Shown one piece after another: positions 1 through 8,838 of a stretch of DNA of 64,000 bases (within the stretch, counting starts at the first letter, position 1; each line of letters starts with the position of its first letter). The stretch lies in assembly GCA_016186995.1 (NCBI GenBank), contig JACPKQ010000020.1, positions 1 through 64,000 on the forward strand, written 5' to 3'. A model generated the notes under the pieces. That model was not told the origin of the DNA. It did no database searches and saw only the letters and a program-made list of their open reading frames with translations. The translations under genes were made by a program, and so were the position numbers. Source of the stretch: Deltaproteobacteria bacterium (GTDB lineage: Bacteria; Bdellovibrionota; JACOXK01).

Positions 1-2
1 CA

Positions 3-293
3 GATTACCTATCAGCACTCACCTCTTTAGAATATACTTTACGCTCAGGCGTTCATCTCTCACTCCAACATGATTTTTCGTGGGCTGAAAATTTTAACAA
101 TTTTTCTTCCAGCGGACTTCCATTGGGAATCGCTGATCACTATCAAAACCTTCTTTTTGATGTTTCTTGGAAGCTTCAATCAGTAACCCTTTCTTCTTCT
201 TATGGTTTTGGTCTTTTTAAAACAAAAGGCAGAGGGCATCTTGACGATTATAATTACCATTATGCCATGGTTCAGGTTCACTCACCCCTTTGA
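3..293 (+). CDS. C-terminal part of a probable outer-membrane beta-barrel protein (5' end outside window)
   Basis: Open frame from base 3 to TGA at 291-293 (DYLSALTSLEYTLRSGVHLSLQHDFSW...YAMVQVHSPL*); alternating polar/aromatic pattern; not in ORF track because it lacks a start. Confidence 0.6.
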   Translation, partial: DYLSALTSLEYTLRSGVHLSLQHDFSWAENFNNFSSSGLPLGIADHYQNLLFDVSWKLQSVTLSSSYGFGLFKTKGRGHLDDYNYHYAMVQVHSPL

Positions 294-297
294 AAAA

Positions 298-323
298 ATA
301 AGTTTAACTTTTGTTAAACTTAT
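298..323. other. Perfect 11-bp inverted repeat with TTTT loop (ATAAGTTTAAC-TTTT-GTTAAACTTAT)
   Basis: Read directly; lies between the partial CDS and the next gene; no T-tract follows, so terminator or operator is undecided. Confidence 0.6.
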
Positions 324-365
324 GGTACAAACACCCGTCTTTTTAACAAAAAAGGAGATGTTTAT

Positions 366-1160
366 ATGTTTAAGAAGTTAGGGTTATTACTGGGTTTTTT
401 GCTTATTTCTCAGAGCATTTTTGCCGCTGAAAGTACTTCAACGGTCAAGACACAAATAAAGGAAGAGCCTTCTCAATCAAAAATTGTTACAGAAGAATCG
501 GCAACGCTGCTTTCTCAAGGAACCACACGTCTCAAACTTTACAAAATCACTTATGGTCTTACGGATTCTTTAGAAGTTGAAACAAACTTTTGGAAAAACA
601 GTTTAAAACTTTTAAATCTTAAAACCTCTTATCAATTGTTTAATAACCCTTACATGGCTTTAAAATCAGCTGTTGACGCGAATTACCTTCTTGAAACAAA
701 ACTACAAAAACCTGTTCTCTTTTTTGCTCCTTCTATAACAGCTTCTTTCTTTTCTCACAAAACTATTCAGCAACATTTTTATATTGGTTACCTTCCCTAT
801 GTTGTTTATTCAGGTCTAGCCTATAATGAAGAAAGTGATTCCGATACTCTTATGAGCATAGCCATTCCTAGTACAGCATGGGAAATGGAATCTAATACAG
901 AGTTTCAACTGATTAAAACAAATAATTACAAAACTTCTCTTTTTATTACACTTGGAACACTTATTTTTGATGCTTTTCATAATGAAGATCTCAGAGATTA
1001 CCGTATTAAAGATTTTTACAAAGCTTCTTTTACAATCCAAAATTCTTGGACAAATTTTCAATTGGGGTTGGGGGCTGGATGGAGTTCATTTTTAGCTTTG
1101 ACTCATAAATACGGATTAAAAGGTTTTTATCCTGTTATTGACTTAGCCTGGACATTTTAA
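366..1160 (+). CDS. Hypothetical exported protein, possibly outer membrane
   Basis: 264-aa ORF with signal peptide (MFKKLGLLLGFLLISQSIFAAES) and GGAG-like SD upstream. Confidence 0.65.
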   Translation: MFKKLGLLLGFLLISQSIFAAESTSTVKTQIKEEPSQSKIVTEESATLLSQGTTRLKLYKITYGLTDSLEVETNFWKNSLKLLNLKTSYQLFNNPYMALKSAVDANYLLETKLQKPVLFFAPSITASFFSHKTIQQHFYIGYLPYVVYSGLAYNEESDSDTLMSIAIPSTAWEMESNTEFQLIKTNNYKTSLFITLGTLIFDAFHNEDLRDYRIKDFYKASFTIQNSWTNFQLGLGAGWSSFLALTHKYGLKGFYPVIDLAWTF

Positions 1161-1163
1161 AAA

Positions 1164-1487
1164 ATGTATTTCTTAGCAAGTCTCTATTTAGAATTTAAAT
1201 ATTTTTTTTCTGATTTTCTAAACCTCCATTCTGACACCATTCACGTTTATCTAGGTTGCGCTGTTCTTTTTCTCTGTTATTTTCTTTTTAAAATAAAACT
1301 TAGTTCTTTTAAAATTCTCATTCCTGTTTTTGTGCTTGCCGTAGGAATGGAGGTTGTAGATATTTATGAGCACTGTGTATCTTACGGGTTTGTAAAATGG
1401 TATGAAAGTTTTAAAGACATCATCAACACCTCTCTTCTTCCGACACTTCTCGTGTTCTTTTTTAAACAACAATCTAGCCAGCCTTAA
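1164..1487 (+). CDS. Hypothetical small membrane protein
   Basis: 107-aa ORF with hydrophobic helices; starts 3 nt after the preceding stop; its stop lies within a dispersed repeat (TTAAGTTCTTGAAATGG). Confidence 0.5.
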   Translation: MYFLASLYLEFKYFFSDFLNLHSDTIHVYLGCAVLFLCYFLFKIKLSSFKILIPVFVLAVGMEVVDIYEHCVSYGFVKWYESFKDIINTSLLPTLLVFFFKQQSSQP

Positions 1488-1508
1488 GTTCTTGAAATGG
1501 TTCGTTTA

Positions 1509-1667
1509 CATAAAGTTACCTAGTATATTTTTCAGGCACAGCGGTTGTTTTCCCCTGCGAGGAAAACCCCGCTCGCCTCTCAGCCTTCGCTCTTTTTTGC
1601 TTCACAAAAAATCCGTGCCCGCTTTGGCTTCCGAGACGGCCTTCAAAACATACTAGGTAACTTTATG
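1509..1667. repeat. MITE-like element with 18-bp perfect terminal inverted repeats (CATAAAGTTACCTAGTAT)
   Basis: 1509-1526 and 1650-1667 are exact reverse complements; a further copy of the arm (CATAAAGTTACCTAG) lies at 2880-2894. Confidence 0.75.
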
Positions 1668-1702
1668 TCATATTTATACGAACGCAAATAAACTTATGGG
1701 GC

Positions 1703-1856
1703 AAAAGATAGGGATAGTGCTTACAGAGGGTCGTGTCGGAAGGCAATCTGGCTTGGTCCACATAGAATATGTGGCAGATTGACTGAGACGCGAGGCGCAC
1801 TTTTTCGCAGGAAAAAAGTGACGCCGTACCCGAGGGAAGCACTATCCTTATCTTTT
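1703..1856. repeat. Structured inverted-repeat element (20-bp arms, internal hairpins)
   Basis: AAAAGATAGGGATAGTGCTT (1703-1722) vs reverse complement of 1837-1856, 19/20 match; internal CCACATA-GAA-TATGTGG hairpin flanked by AATCTG/CAGATT, plus a GCGCACTTTTT/AAAAAAGTGACGC stem. Confidence 0.75.
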
Positions 1857-1936
1857 GTGGCTATTTCAAGAGCGAGCCATGAAGTGGAAGACACTGACCA
1901 TTTTAAGAACTTAAAATTGTAGAAAAAGAGAAACAC

Positions 1937-1969
1937 TGGATCCCGGGTCTTCGCCTGGGATAACAGAGG
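1937..1969. repeat. Short palindromic repeat (GGATCCCGGGTCTTCGCCTGGGATAACAGAGG type)
   Basis: Same family as GGATYCCCGCCTTCGCGGGRATGACAGAGG elements elsewhere in the window. Confidence 0.6.
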
Positions 1970-1985
1970 AAGAACAGGGGGGAAG

Positions 1986-2861
1986 TTAAGAAATCAGTAG
2001 CTTATCGACAAGCATGCCTATAAAAAGAATCGCAATATAAAAAATGGAGTAGGCAAAATATTTTTTACAATATGCAAGTGACGCATTTTTATAAATAGCC
2101 CACGCACCATAAATAAAACCAAGGCTTGAAACAAGCGCCAAACAACCATAAAGCCACCCAAAAGTACCTAAAAAATAAAGACTTAAAGAGAGAGGCAGTA
2201 AAGTAAGAGAATAAATAAAAATTTGCTTTCTTGTAACACTTTCCCCTTTCACAACAGGAAGCATAGGAAATCCAACCTTGGCGTAATCATCTTTATAATA
2301 AAGTGCTAAAGCCCAAAAATGGGGAGGAGACCAAAAAAAGATAATCAAAAACATAAGGATGGGTTCTAAACTCAAACCCGCAGTTACCCCAACCCAAGCA
2401 AGCACAGGTCCTAGTGCTCCTGCAACACCACCAATAACAATGTTATGAGGTGTGGTTGGTTTTAAATAAAGTGTGTAGAAAAAAGAATAAAAAAGTATAA
2501 GTCCTACCCCAATCAAAGCCGTCCACACATTTCCAAAAGAATAAAGAAGAATAATACTTAGAACACTTAAAACAACACTAAAAAGAAGTGCCTCAAAAGG
2601 TGTGAGTATCCCTAACGGAAGAGATCGTTTTGTTGCGGTTCTTTCCATACGCGCATCAATCTCTCTTTCAAAATATTGATTGAAAGCATTGGCCGCACCC
2701 CCAACACAAAAAACACCCATAATAATCATCCAAAAACGAAGTGATGATGCAGATAAGCTTCCTTCTGAAACAAGGCCTACAATGGCTGTAAAAGCAAAAA
2801 GAACAGTAATTCGAGGCTTTGTAAGACTGATATAAGCATTTAGTTTTTTCATATTAATCAC
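1986..2861 (-). CDS. ctaB: Protoheme IX farnesyltransferase (heme O synthase)
   Basis: UbiA-type signature NAFNQYFEREIDARMERTATKRSLPLG; polytopic; next to ctaA/cox. Confidence 0.93.
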   Translation of the reverse strand: MINMKKLNAYISLTKPRITVLFAFTAIVGLVSEGSLSASSLRFWMIIMGVFCVGGAANAFNQYFEREIDARMERTATKRSLPLGILTPFEALLFSVVLSVLSIILLYSFGNVWTALIGVGLILFYSFFYTLYLKPTTPHNIVIGGVAGALGPVLAWVGVTAGLSLEPILMFLIIFFWSPPHFWALALYYKDDYAKVGFPMLPVVKGESVTRKQIFIYSLTLLPLSLSLYFLGTFGWLYGCLALVSSLGFIYGAWAIYKNASLAYCKKYFAYSIFYIAILFIGMLVDKLLIS

Positions 2862-2878
2862 AATCTTGGTTCTGATTT

Positions 2879-3080
2879 ACATAAAGTTACCTAGCATATT
2901 TTTCTTAATAACAAACTTAAGTTCTTGAAATGGCAGTGTCTTCCGCTTCATGGCTCGCTGTAGCTGTCTCAACGAACTCTCTGTCATCCCTGCGAAGGCA
3001 GGGATCCAGTATTCTATTTTTTTTAAAAACCGTGTGCTGCGCTTTATTTCCGCTCCAGACACTGACCATTTCTTCACATA
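2879..3080. repeat. Degenerate composite repeat region
   Basis: Has CATAAAGTTACCTAG (2880-2894), TTAAGTTCTTGAAATGGCAGTGTCTTCCGCTTCATGGCTCGCT (2917-), which matches the inverse copy at 1870-1914, a TGTCATCCCTGCGAAGGCAGGGATCCAG palindrome (2982-3010) and inverted GACACTGACCATTTC near 3054-3070. Confidence 0.65.
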
Positions 3081-3112
3081 GCTATGAAATAAAAACAGAA
3101 TCTTAAGTTCTT

Positions 3113-3979
3113 TCATGATGACATTGTAAAACGTAACTTATATAGCATCACATAAACCATAGTAAAGAGACCTATGGCAAATGCTAAATGCAAAACTCTT
3201 ACTGCATAGGGTAAAGCAAACATCACATTTCCTATACCTAAAGCAAGTTGAAAAAGTGTTATTCCTAAAATTCCAAAAAGTGCTGATTTCAATTTTGACG
3301 GGATGGCTTGTTTAAATCCATAAATTGTAAACCCCACAACAAAAATAAAAACAACATAAGCTAAAATTCTATGTAAAAAATGGAAAACAATTCTGTAATC
3401 AAAAAAATGAGGCACCCACACGCCTAAGCATTTTGGAAATTCAGGACCACAAATAAGCCCAGCATGGCTTGAAGCGACAACCCCACCTACAAGAATTTGG
3501 ATGTAGATGAGGAGCAAAAGAAGAATGGTAAAGGTTTGGATTCCCGCCTTCGCGGGAATGACAGAGGGGTTTGAAAGACGTAGCCACATAGAAAGTAAAA
3601 GAGAGAAGAAAATAAGGGCAACCCCTAAATGGAATGTTACAAAATAATGAGGTGTACCTGCTAAAACAGTCACACCACCTAAAACGGCCTGGGCAATCAG
3701 TAAAATAAAAGCACTCACAACCAATTTTAAATATTTTTCTTTTAAATTGTTGTCTCTCACAATAAGAATGAGAAGAGCAAGTGTTAAGAAAACAACTAAG
3801 GAAGCAAGTAAGCGATGGGTCATTTCCAAAACAATATCAACACGAATGGGTGGTAAAAAACGCCCATGGCACAGCGGCCAATCAGGGCACGCAAGCCCCG
3901 CCCCTGCACTCCGAACAACACCACCCCACACCATCAGTATAAAAGTAAAAATAATATCTAATTGTAATAACTTTTTCAT
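3113..3979 (-). CDS. ctaA: Heme A synthase (COX15/CtaA)
   Basis: MVWGGVVRSAGAGLACPDWPLCHGRFLPP and ILVGGVVASSHAGLICGPEFPKC motifs; contains an in-frame SVIPAKAGIQ repeat insertion. Confidence 0.92.
   Translation of the reverse strand: MKKLLQLDIIFTFILMVWGGVVRSAGAGLACPDWPLCHGRFLPPIRVDIVLEMTHRLLASLVVFLTLALLILIVRDNNLKEKYLKLVVSAFILLIAQAVLGGVTVLAGTPHYFVTFHLGVALIFFSLLLSMWLRLSNPSVIPAKAGIQTFTILLLLLIYIQILVGGVVASSHAGLICGPEFPKCLGVWVPHFFDYRIVFHFLHRILAYVVFIFVVGFTIYGFKQAIPSKLKSALFGILGITLFQLALGIGNVMFALPYAVRVLHLAFAIGLFTMVYVMLYKLRFTMSS
3538..3569. repeat. Palindromic repeat inside ctaA (GGATTCCCGCCTTCGCGGGAATGACAGAGGGG)
   Basis: Direct reading; translated in frame as SVIPAKAGIQ. Confidence 0.75.
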
Positions 3980-3981
3980 AT

Positions 3982-4275
3982 CTACCGGACTAAAACATCC
4001 GAGAGGGTGAGTCCAACAAAAAGTGCCAAAAAGAAAAAAGCCGAAACAAAAACAACTTGATTCAGACGGTTATCTTCTATGAGATGCATGAAGTAAAGAC
4101 ACACGAGTGAGCCTTTAATCGTGGCAATGAGCATAGCAATAAAAATATTAAGAATACCCAAGTGAAAGGAAAGAGCCGTAAAAACAGTCATGGCTGTTAA
4201 AATAAGAAGCGCCACCCATACCTTTAAATAATTTTTTATATGATCCCCGCCTTCGCGGGAACGATGTTGACTCAT
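3982..4275 (-). CDS. coxD: Cytochrome c oxidase subunit IV family
   Basis: 97-aa KNYLKVWVALLILTAMTVFTALSF...LVCLYFMHLIEDNRLN; N-terminus encoded by a palindromic repeat (4241-4264). Confidence 0.85.
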   Translation of the reverse strand: MSQHRSREGGDHIKNYLKVWVALLILTAMTVFTALSFHLGILNIFIAMLIATIKGSLVCLYFMHLIEDNRLNQVVFVSAFFFLALFVGLTLSDVLVR

Positions 4276-4279
4276 ATTT

Positions 4280-4912
4280 TTATCCTATTAAATACAATAA
4301 AGGAAATAAGTAAATCCAAATAAGATCGACTAAGTGCCAAAAAAGCCCTACTAATTCAACAGGCGTATAATAAGACTCCCCCAAGTCCCCTCTCCGCGAT
4401 TTTAAATACACCCAAAAAATAAGACACATACCTGCAAAGACGTGAATTCCATGAAGCCCTGTCATAAGAAAATAAAGAGAAAAATAAAGTTGCATTTTGG
4501 GATGATGAGTTCCAGCATACTTAAATAGGCCACCTGGCAATAAACCCTCATGAATTTTATGAGTGTATTCAAAATATTTTATCACTATAAAGCAGGCTGC
4601 AAAAAAAAGTGTTAGAAGAAGCATTTTTTGAGCCTGTAGGTTTTTATTGAGGCGGGTGGAATTAACAGCCATAGCCATTGTAAAACTTGAACAAATCAAA
4701 ACAACTGTATTAATACCACCCATCATCACATTAAGATGATGAGAGGCTTCTCGAAACATTTCTGGATAAAGAGCACGGTTCACAATGTAAGCTACAAAAA
4801 GCCCACCAAACATCAAAATTTCTGTCGCTAAAAAAAGAAACAGCCCGAGCTTTGAAGATTGATAGGCCTGATCAGCACTTTCAAAATGATGAGGAAGAAC
4901 ATGCTCTGTCAT
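4280..4912 (-). CDS. coxC: Cytochrome c oxidase subunit III
   Basis: Typical subunit III motifs ([52 protein letters not shown]). Confidence 0.95.
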   Translation of the reverse strand: MTEHVLPHHFESADQAYQSSKLGLFLFLATEILMFGGLFVAYIVNRALYPEMFREASHHLNVMMGGINTVVLICSSFTMAMAVNSTRLNKNLQAQKMLLLTLFFAACFIVIKYFEYTHKIHEGLLPGGLFKYAGTHHPKMQLYFSLYFLMTGLHGIHVFAGMCLIFWVYLKSRRGDLGESYYTPVELVGLFWHLVDLIWIYLFPLLYLIG

Positions 4913-6486
4913 TTTTTCACTCCGTATTCATAAGGTCCTTCTGTAATTGTGGGTATTTCATAAAAGTTATCCACTGTAGGTGGAGATTCAGTATGCCACT
5001 CGAGCGTTTTACCACCCCACGGATTGTTTCCTGCTTTTTTACCCTTAAATAAAGACCACAACAATCCACCAAACATAAGTATAAGCCCTACATTTAAAAC
5101 CCAAGAACCCAAGGTTGCCAGTTTATGCAAACCTTCATACATAGGCTCATAAGTGGCGTAACGTCTAGGCATACCCTGGCGTCCTAACCAAAACATAGGT
5201 AAAAACGTCATATTAAAACCCACAAAAATAAAAAACCAAGAAATACGCCCAATCAACTCAGAATACATTCTTCCAAAGATTTTTGGCCACCAGTAATGAA
5301 GCCCTGCAAATAAAGCAATAACAGTGCCGCCCACCATGACATAATGAAAGTGAGCGACAACAAAATAAGTATCGTGCAGATGCACATCTACTGAAACAGC
5401 AGCCAAGAAAAGCCCTGTTAAACCACCGATAGTAAAAAGAAAAATAAAAGAAAGTGCATAAAGCATCGGGGTTTTTAAAACAATCGAGCCTTTATAAAGA
5501 GTCGCTGTCCAATTAAAAATTTTAATAGCAGTGGGCACTGCTACTAGCATTGTTAATATCGAAAATAAAAAATTAGCCCATGCAGATTGCCCACTGACAA
5601 ACATGTGGTGTCCCCACACAAGAAAACTAATGAAAGCAATTGCCAAACTTGAATAAGCAATCGCCTTATAACCAAAAATATGTTTTCTTGAAAAAACAGC
5701 AATCACTTCTGACACAATTCCCATTCCTGGAAGAATCATAATGTAAACAGCTGGGTGAGAGTAAAACCAAAAAAAGTGTTGGAAGAGAATAGGATCTCCC
5801 CCCAGTGAAGCATCAAAAATCCCCACCTGAAAAACTCTTTCCATCACCAATAACAAAAGGGTAATAGCAATAACAGGCGTTGCTAAAACTTGAATAATGG
5901 CTGTTGCATAAATAGCCCATATAAAAAGAGGCATTTTGTAAACAGTCATGCCAGGGCATCTTAATTTATGAGTGGTCACAATAAAGTTAAGCCCTGTCAG
6001 AATCGATGAAAAACCCATAACAAAAGCACCCATGGTTACTAAAATCACCGCTGTTTGTGTTTTAATGCTGTAAGGTGCGTAGAAAGTCCACCCTGTATCA
6101 ACACCCCCAAAAACTATGGCACTAGCTGCCAAAAGAGCACCTGCAATAAAAATATAATAACTTCCTAAATTAAGACGTGGAAAAGCAACATCTTTAGCGC
6201 CAATCATCATAGGAAGGAAAATATTTCCCAAGGCTGCTGGAATTCCAGGAATAATAAACATAAAAATCATAATGGCCCCATGAAAAGTAAAAAATTTATT
6301 ATAAAGATCTTTTGCAAAAGTGGCTTCAGGCGTCCACAGCTCATAACGTATGAGCGTAGAAAAAATCCCACCAATAGCGAAAAAAAGAAGTGTTGTGAAA
6401 AGATACATAACACCAATCTTTTTATGATCGAGTGTGACAAACCAGGATTTCCACCCACCTTCTTGTAAAAAATTTTTATGTTCCAT
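4909..6486 (-). CDS. coxA: Cytochrome c oxidase subunit I
   Basis: [34 protein letters not shown] heme-copper motifs. Confidence 0.97.
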   Translation of the reverse strand: MEHKNFLQEGGWKSWFVTLDHKKIGVMYLFTTLLFFAIGGIFSTLIRYELWTPEATFAKDLYNKFFTFHGAIMIFMFIIPGIPAALGNIFLPMMIGAKDVAFPRLNLGSYYIFIAGALLAASAIVFGGVDTGWTFYAPYSIKTQTAVILVTMGAFVMGFSSILTGLNFIVTTHKLRCPGMTVYKMPLFIWAIYATAIIQVLATPVIAITLLLLVMERVFQVGIFDASLGGDPILFQHFFWFYSHPAVYIMILPGMGIVSEVIAVFSRKHIFGYKAIAYSSLAIAFISFLVWGHHMFVSGQSAWANFLFSILTMLVAVPTAIKIFNWTATLYKGSIVLKTPMLYALSFIFLFTIGGLTGLFLAAVSVDVHLHDTYFVVAHFHYVMVGGTVIALFAGLHYWWPKIFGRMYSELIGRISWFFIFVGFNMTFLPMFWLGRQGMPRRYATYEPMYEGLHKLATLGSWVLNVGLILMFGGLLWSLFKGKKAGNNPWGGKTLEWHTESPPTVDNFYEIPTITEGPYEYGVKK

Positions 6487-7785
6487 TTAAATTCCCTTTA
6501 TATACTCCACCAAAGCCTTTATTTCCTCTTCACTTAATTCATGCTTATACGAAGGCATGAGGTTTGGAAATCCATCCACTACATACTGCCCTGGGTTTAT
6601 TAAAGACTCTTTTAAATATTTTTCACTTACCTCAATACTTCCTCCCCCTTGAAGTGGGCGGAGGGTGCCATAAATTTCTCTCAAACTTGGGCCCACACTT
6701 TTTTCACCATTGACTGTATGACACGCATTACACGCAAATTTTTCAAAATACTTCTCGCCTTTCTCTTCTAAACTTTCTTCATCCCCTTGAACCATGTCAT
6801 TGCGAGCCTGCGGAGCAGGCGTGGCAATCCCATCACTTAAACTCTTAAGATAAGCGACCACATGATTCACTTCCTCATCAGTGAGTTGTCCTCTAAATGT
6901 TGGCATAGCAGGAGGATACCCTTTAGAAATTTTTAGTTGTGGATCCATCAAAGACTCTCTCACATAATTCTCATCCATCAAAATTTCTCCACCACCTTCT
7001 AAAGGTCGCTTTGTTCCATAGGTTTTTAAAAAACTAGGCCCCACTAAAGGCTTTCCATCCACTGTATGGCAGGCATTACAAGCTTTCGCCTCAAAAACAA
7101 GGCGCCCTTTTTCTATAGGTGATGTGAGATCACCCTCTGTTTGTGTGGCTTCATCCTTCCAATTGTCATACCACTTTTTAAAAGCCTTGGGTCTTAAAAC
7201 CTTAACCCGCGCCAGCATTCGTGAATGATCAAAACCACAGTACTCAGCACAAAAGGCTGTATACTCACCCTCTTTCGTTGGCTTAAACCACAGCTTTGTA
7301 AATTGCCCTGGAACCACATCTTGTTTAATTCGAAAGTCAGGTATGTAAAAACTATGAATGACATCGGCTGAGGTCATCGTAAGTTTCACATCAGCCCCTT
7401 CAGGAACCACAAGCTCGTCTTTAAGTTTTCTTCCGTTAGGATATTCTGCATTCCAAAACCACTGCTTTCCAATAATATTAATCTCTAACGTTTTTTCTGG
7501 AGAATGAAGCATTTTTCTATAATCCATCCACCCCCAGGCAAAAATAACCATGACAAGAACAAAAAGAACCGCTGCCATAGCAAATTCAGTTGGTCCGTGG
7601 CCTTCTATATAAGGTGTAGAATCTTCTGCTTTGCGTTTTCTGTGGTATTTTAAAACAAAATACCCCATCATGCCCACAATAATAAAAAAACTTACAACAG
7701 AAACCCAAAAGATAAAATCATAAAGATGATCTACAAGAGGCGCAAAATTAGAAGCTTGAGGAAGTTTTGCAATAAGTGACATCAT
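6487..7785 (-). CDS. coxB: Cytochrome c oxidase subunit II fused to two tandem cytochrome c domains
   Basis: CuA motif FCAEYCGFDHSRM, then two CNACHTV domains, each ending in an M-containing segment; palindromic repeat in the inter-domain linker. Confidence 0.93.
   Translation of the reverse strand: MMSLIAKLPQASNFAPLVDHLYDFIFWVSVVSFFIIVGMMGYFVLKYHRKRKAEDSTPYIEGHGPTEFAMAAVLFVLVMVIFAWGWMDYRKMLHSPEKTLEINIIGKQWFWNAEYPNGRKLKDELVVPEGADVKLTMTSADVIHSFYIPDFRIKQDVVPGQFTKLWFKPTKEGEYTAFCAEYCGFDHSRMLARVKVLRPKAFKKWYDNWKDEATQTEGDLTSPIEKGRLVFEAKACNACHTVDGKPLVGPSFLKTYGTKRPLEGGGEILMDENYVRESLMDPQLKISKGYPPAMPTFRGQLTDEEVNHVVAYLKSLSDGIATPAPQARNDMVQGDEESLEEKGEKYFEKFACNACHTVNGEKSVGPSLREIYGTLRPLQGGGSIEVSEKYLKESLINPGQYVVDGFPNLMPSYKHELSEEEIKALVEYIKGI
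6797..6834. repeat. GTCATTGCGAG...CGTGGCAATCCC repeat in coxB linker
   Basis: Read directly; translated in frame as DGIATPAPQARNDM. Confidence 0.7.
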
Positions 7786-8681
7786 GTGAGTTTTTTTCTT
7801 CTTACTCGAGAAAGCATAAACATTAACAAAACTATTCCTAATACTGTTATCAAAGCCCCTACTTTCATAAAGTTTACCGCATAGAGAGAATATCTTCGAC
7901 CCTTCGGATCATAGTGATAACAAAAGAGAAGAAGTCTATCAACAAAATTTCCTATTTTTCCTTGGGATGCTTCAAGCAAAGAAAGCCGGAGATCTTTTTC
8001 TTTAAACTGAATTCCATAAAGTGTTCGTGAAAGAACCCCTTCTTGGGTTAATATAAAAAGTGCTGCCCCATGGGCAAATTGTTTTTGATCAGGATCGTAT
8101 TTGTAAGAAAAGCCGAGTTCCTCGGCTATCTTTTTTATATTTTCTTCTCGACCTGTTAAAAAATGCCAGTTCTCACTCACTTTTGTCATCGCGAGGGTTC
8201 TACAAGAACCCGTGGCGATCCCATCGCTACCGCGATGAGCTTGCTTCGTTTCACTCGCAATGACTTCTTTGGAGTGACAATATTCTTCTAAATAATTTTT
8301 CTTTTTCGCTTGAGCAATACGTGGGGTTTCTTTGGGATCAATACTGATACTTACAATCTTAAACTCGTCCCCTATATTCCATGAAAACTTTTTAAGAACG
8401 TCCACCAAACCATTTAAAAGAAGATTACAAAGATTGGGGCATGTATAATAAACAAGCGTTAGAATCACAGGCTTTGAATCAGAAAAAAGAGACCGTAAAG
8501 AGACTGTCTTTCCTTCCTCATTTATAAATTCTAAATCTAAAGAAATCTGAACCCCACGCTTATCTTCGATACCCACATCTTTAAGCTCATAGGGAACCGA
8601 CTCTGCTGCCCAAAGGTAAGGAAAAGTCATCCATACAATTAATAAACCCCTTAAAAAAAACATATAGCTACTTAAAATCAC
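7782..8681 (-). CDS. SCO1/SenC family copper-delivery protein
   Basis: TCPNLCNLLLNG CxxxC motif, VSIDPKETP, ENWHFLTG; ~26-aa repeat-encoded insertion before ENWHFLTG. Confidence 0.92.
   Translation of the reverse strand: MILSSYMFFLRGLLIVWMTFPYLWAAESVPYELKDVGIEDKRGVQISLDLEFINEEGKTVSLRSLFSDSKPVILTLVYYTCPNLCNLLLNGLVDVLKKFSWNIGDEFKIVSISIDPKETPRIAQAKKKNYLEEYCHSKEVIASETKQAHRGSDGIATGSCRTLAMTKVSENWHFLTGREENIKKIAEELGFSYKYDPDQKQFAHGAALFILTQEGVLSRTLYGIQFKEKDLRLSLLEASQGKIGNFVDRLLLFCYHYDPKGRRYSLYAVNFMKVGALITVLGIVLLMFMLSRVRRKKLT
8185..8264. repeat. 80-bp inverted-repeat element GTCATCGCGAG...CTCGCAATGAC inside the SCO1 gene
   Basis: Terminal inverted repeats read directly; encodes ASETKQAHRGSDGIATGSCRTLAMT in frame. 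Confidence 0.75.
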
Positions 8682-8806
8682 CCAAGATTTTAATTGTCAA
8701 TTTTAAGCATTAAAAAGATTGTAGCGATCCCATCTTCGCGTTTCATGAACTTCGTTGACAAAAAAAGACAGATTGATACATCAGTAAATACATTAAAGGA
8801 GATCCT

Positions 8807-8836
8807 ATTCCCGATTCCTGTCGGGAATATTTTTTT
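8807..8836 (+). promoter_or_regulatory. Hairpin ATTCCCG-ATTCCTGT-CGGGAAT plus T-tract, between SD and start codon of actA
   Basis: SD-like AAAGGAGAT at 8795-8803 and ATG at 8839; the hairpin at 8807-8828 is followed by ATTTTTTT. Confidence 0.6.
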
Positions 8837-8838
8837 AT

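Larger units (their letters stand above)
1484..1914. repeat. Outer inverted repeat pair TTAAGTTCTTGAAATGG / CCATTTTAAGAACTTAA enclosing two smaller inverted-repeat elements
   Basis: Arms 1484-1500 and 1898-1914 are reverse complements with one mismatch. Confidence 0.7.

Noticed and set aside
1402-1656. 84-aa ORF overlapping the end of the 1164-1487 CDS
   Set aside because: Runs through inverted-repeat DNA; its tail is simply translated repeat sequence
1721-1936. 71-aa minus-strand ORF
   Set aside because: Lies wholly in the structured repeat region; no homology recognised
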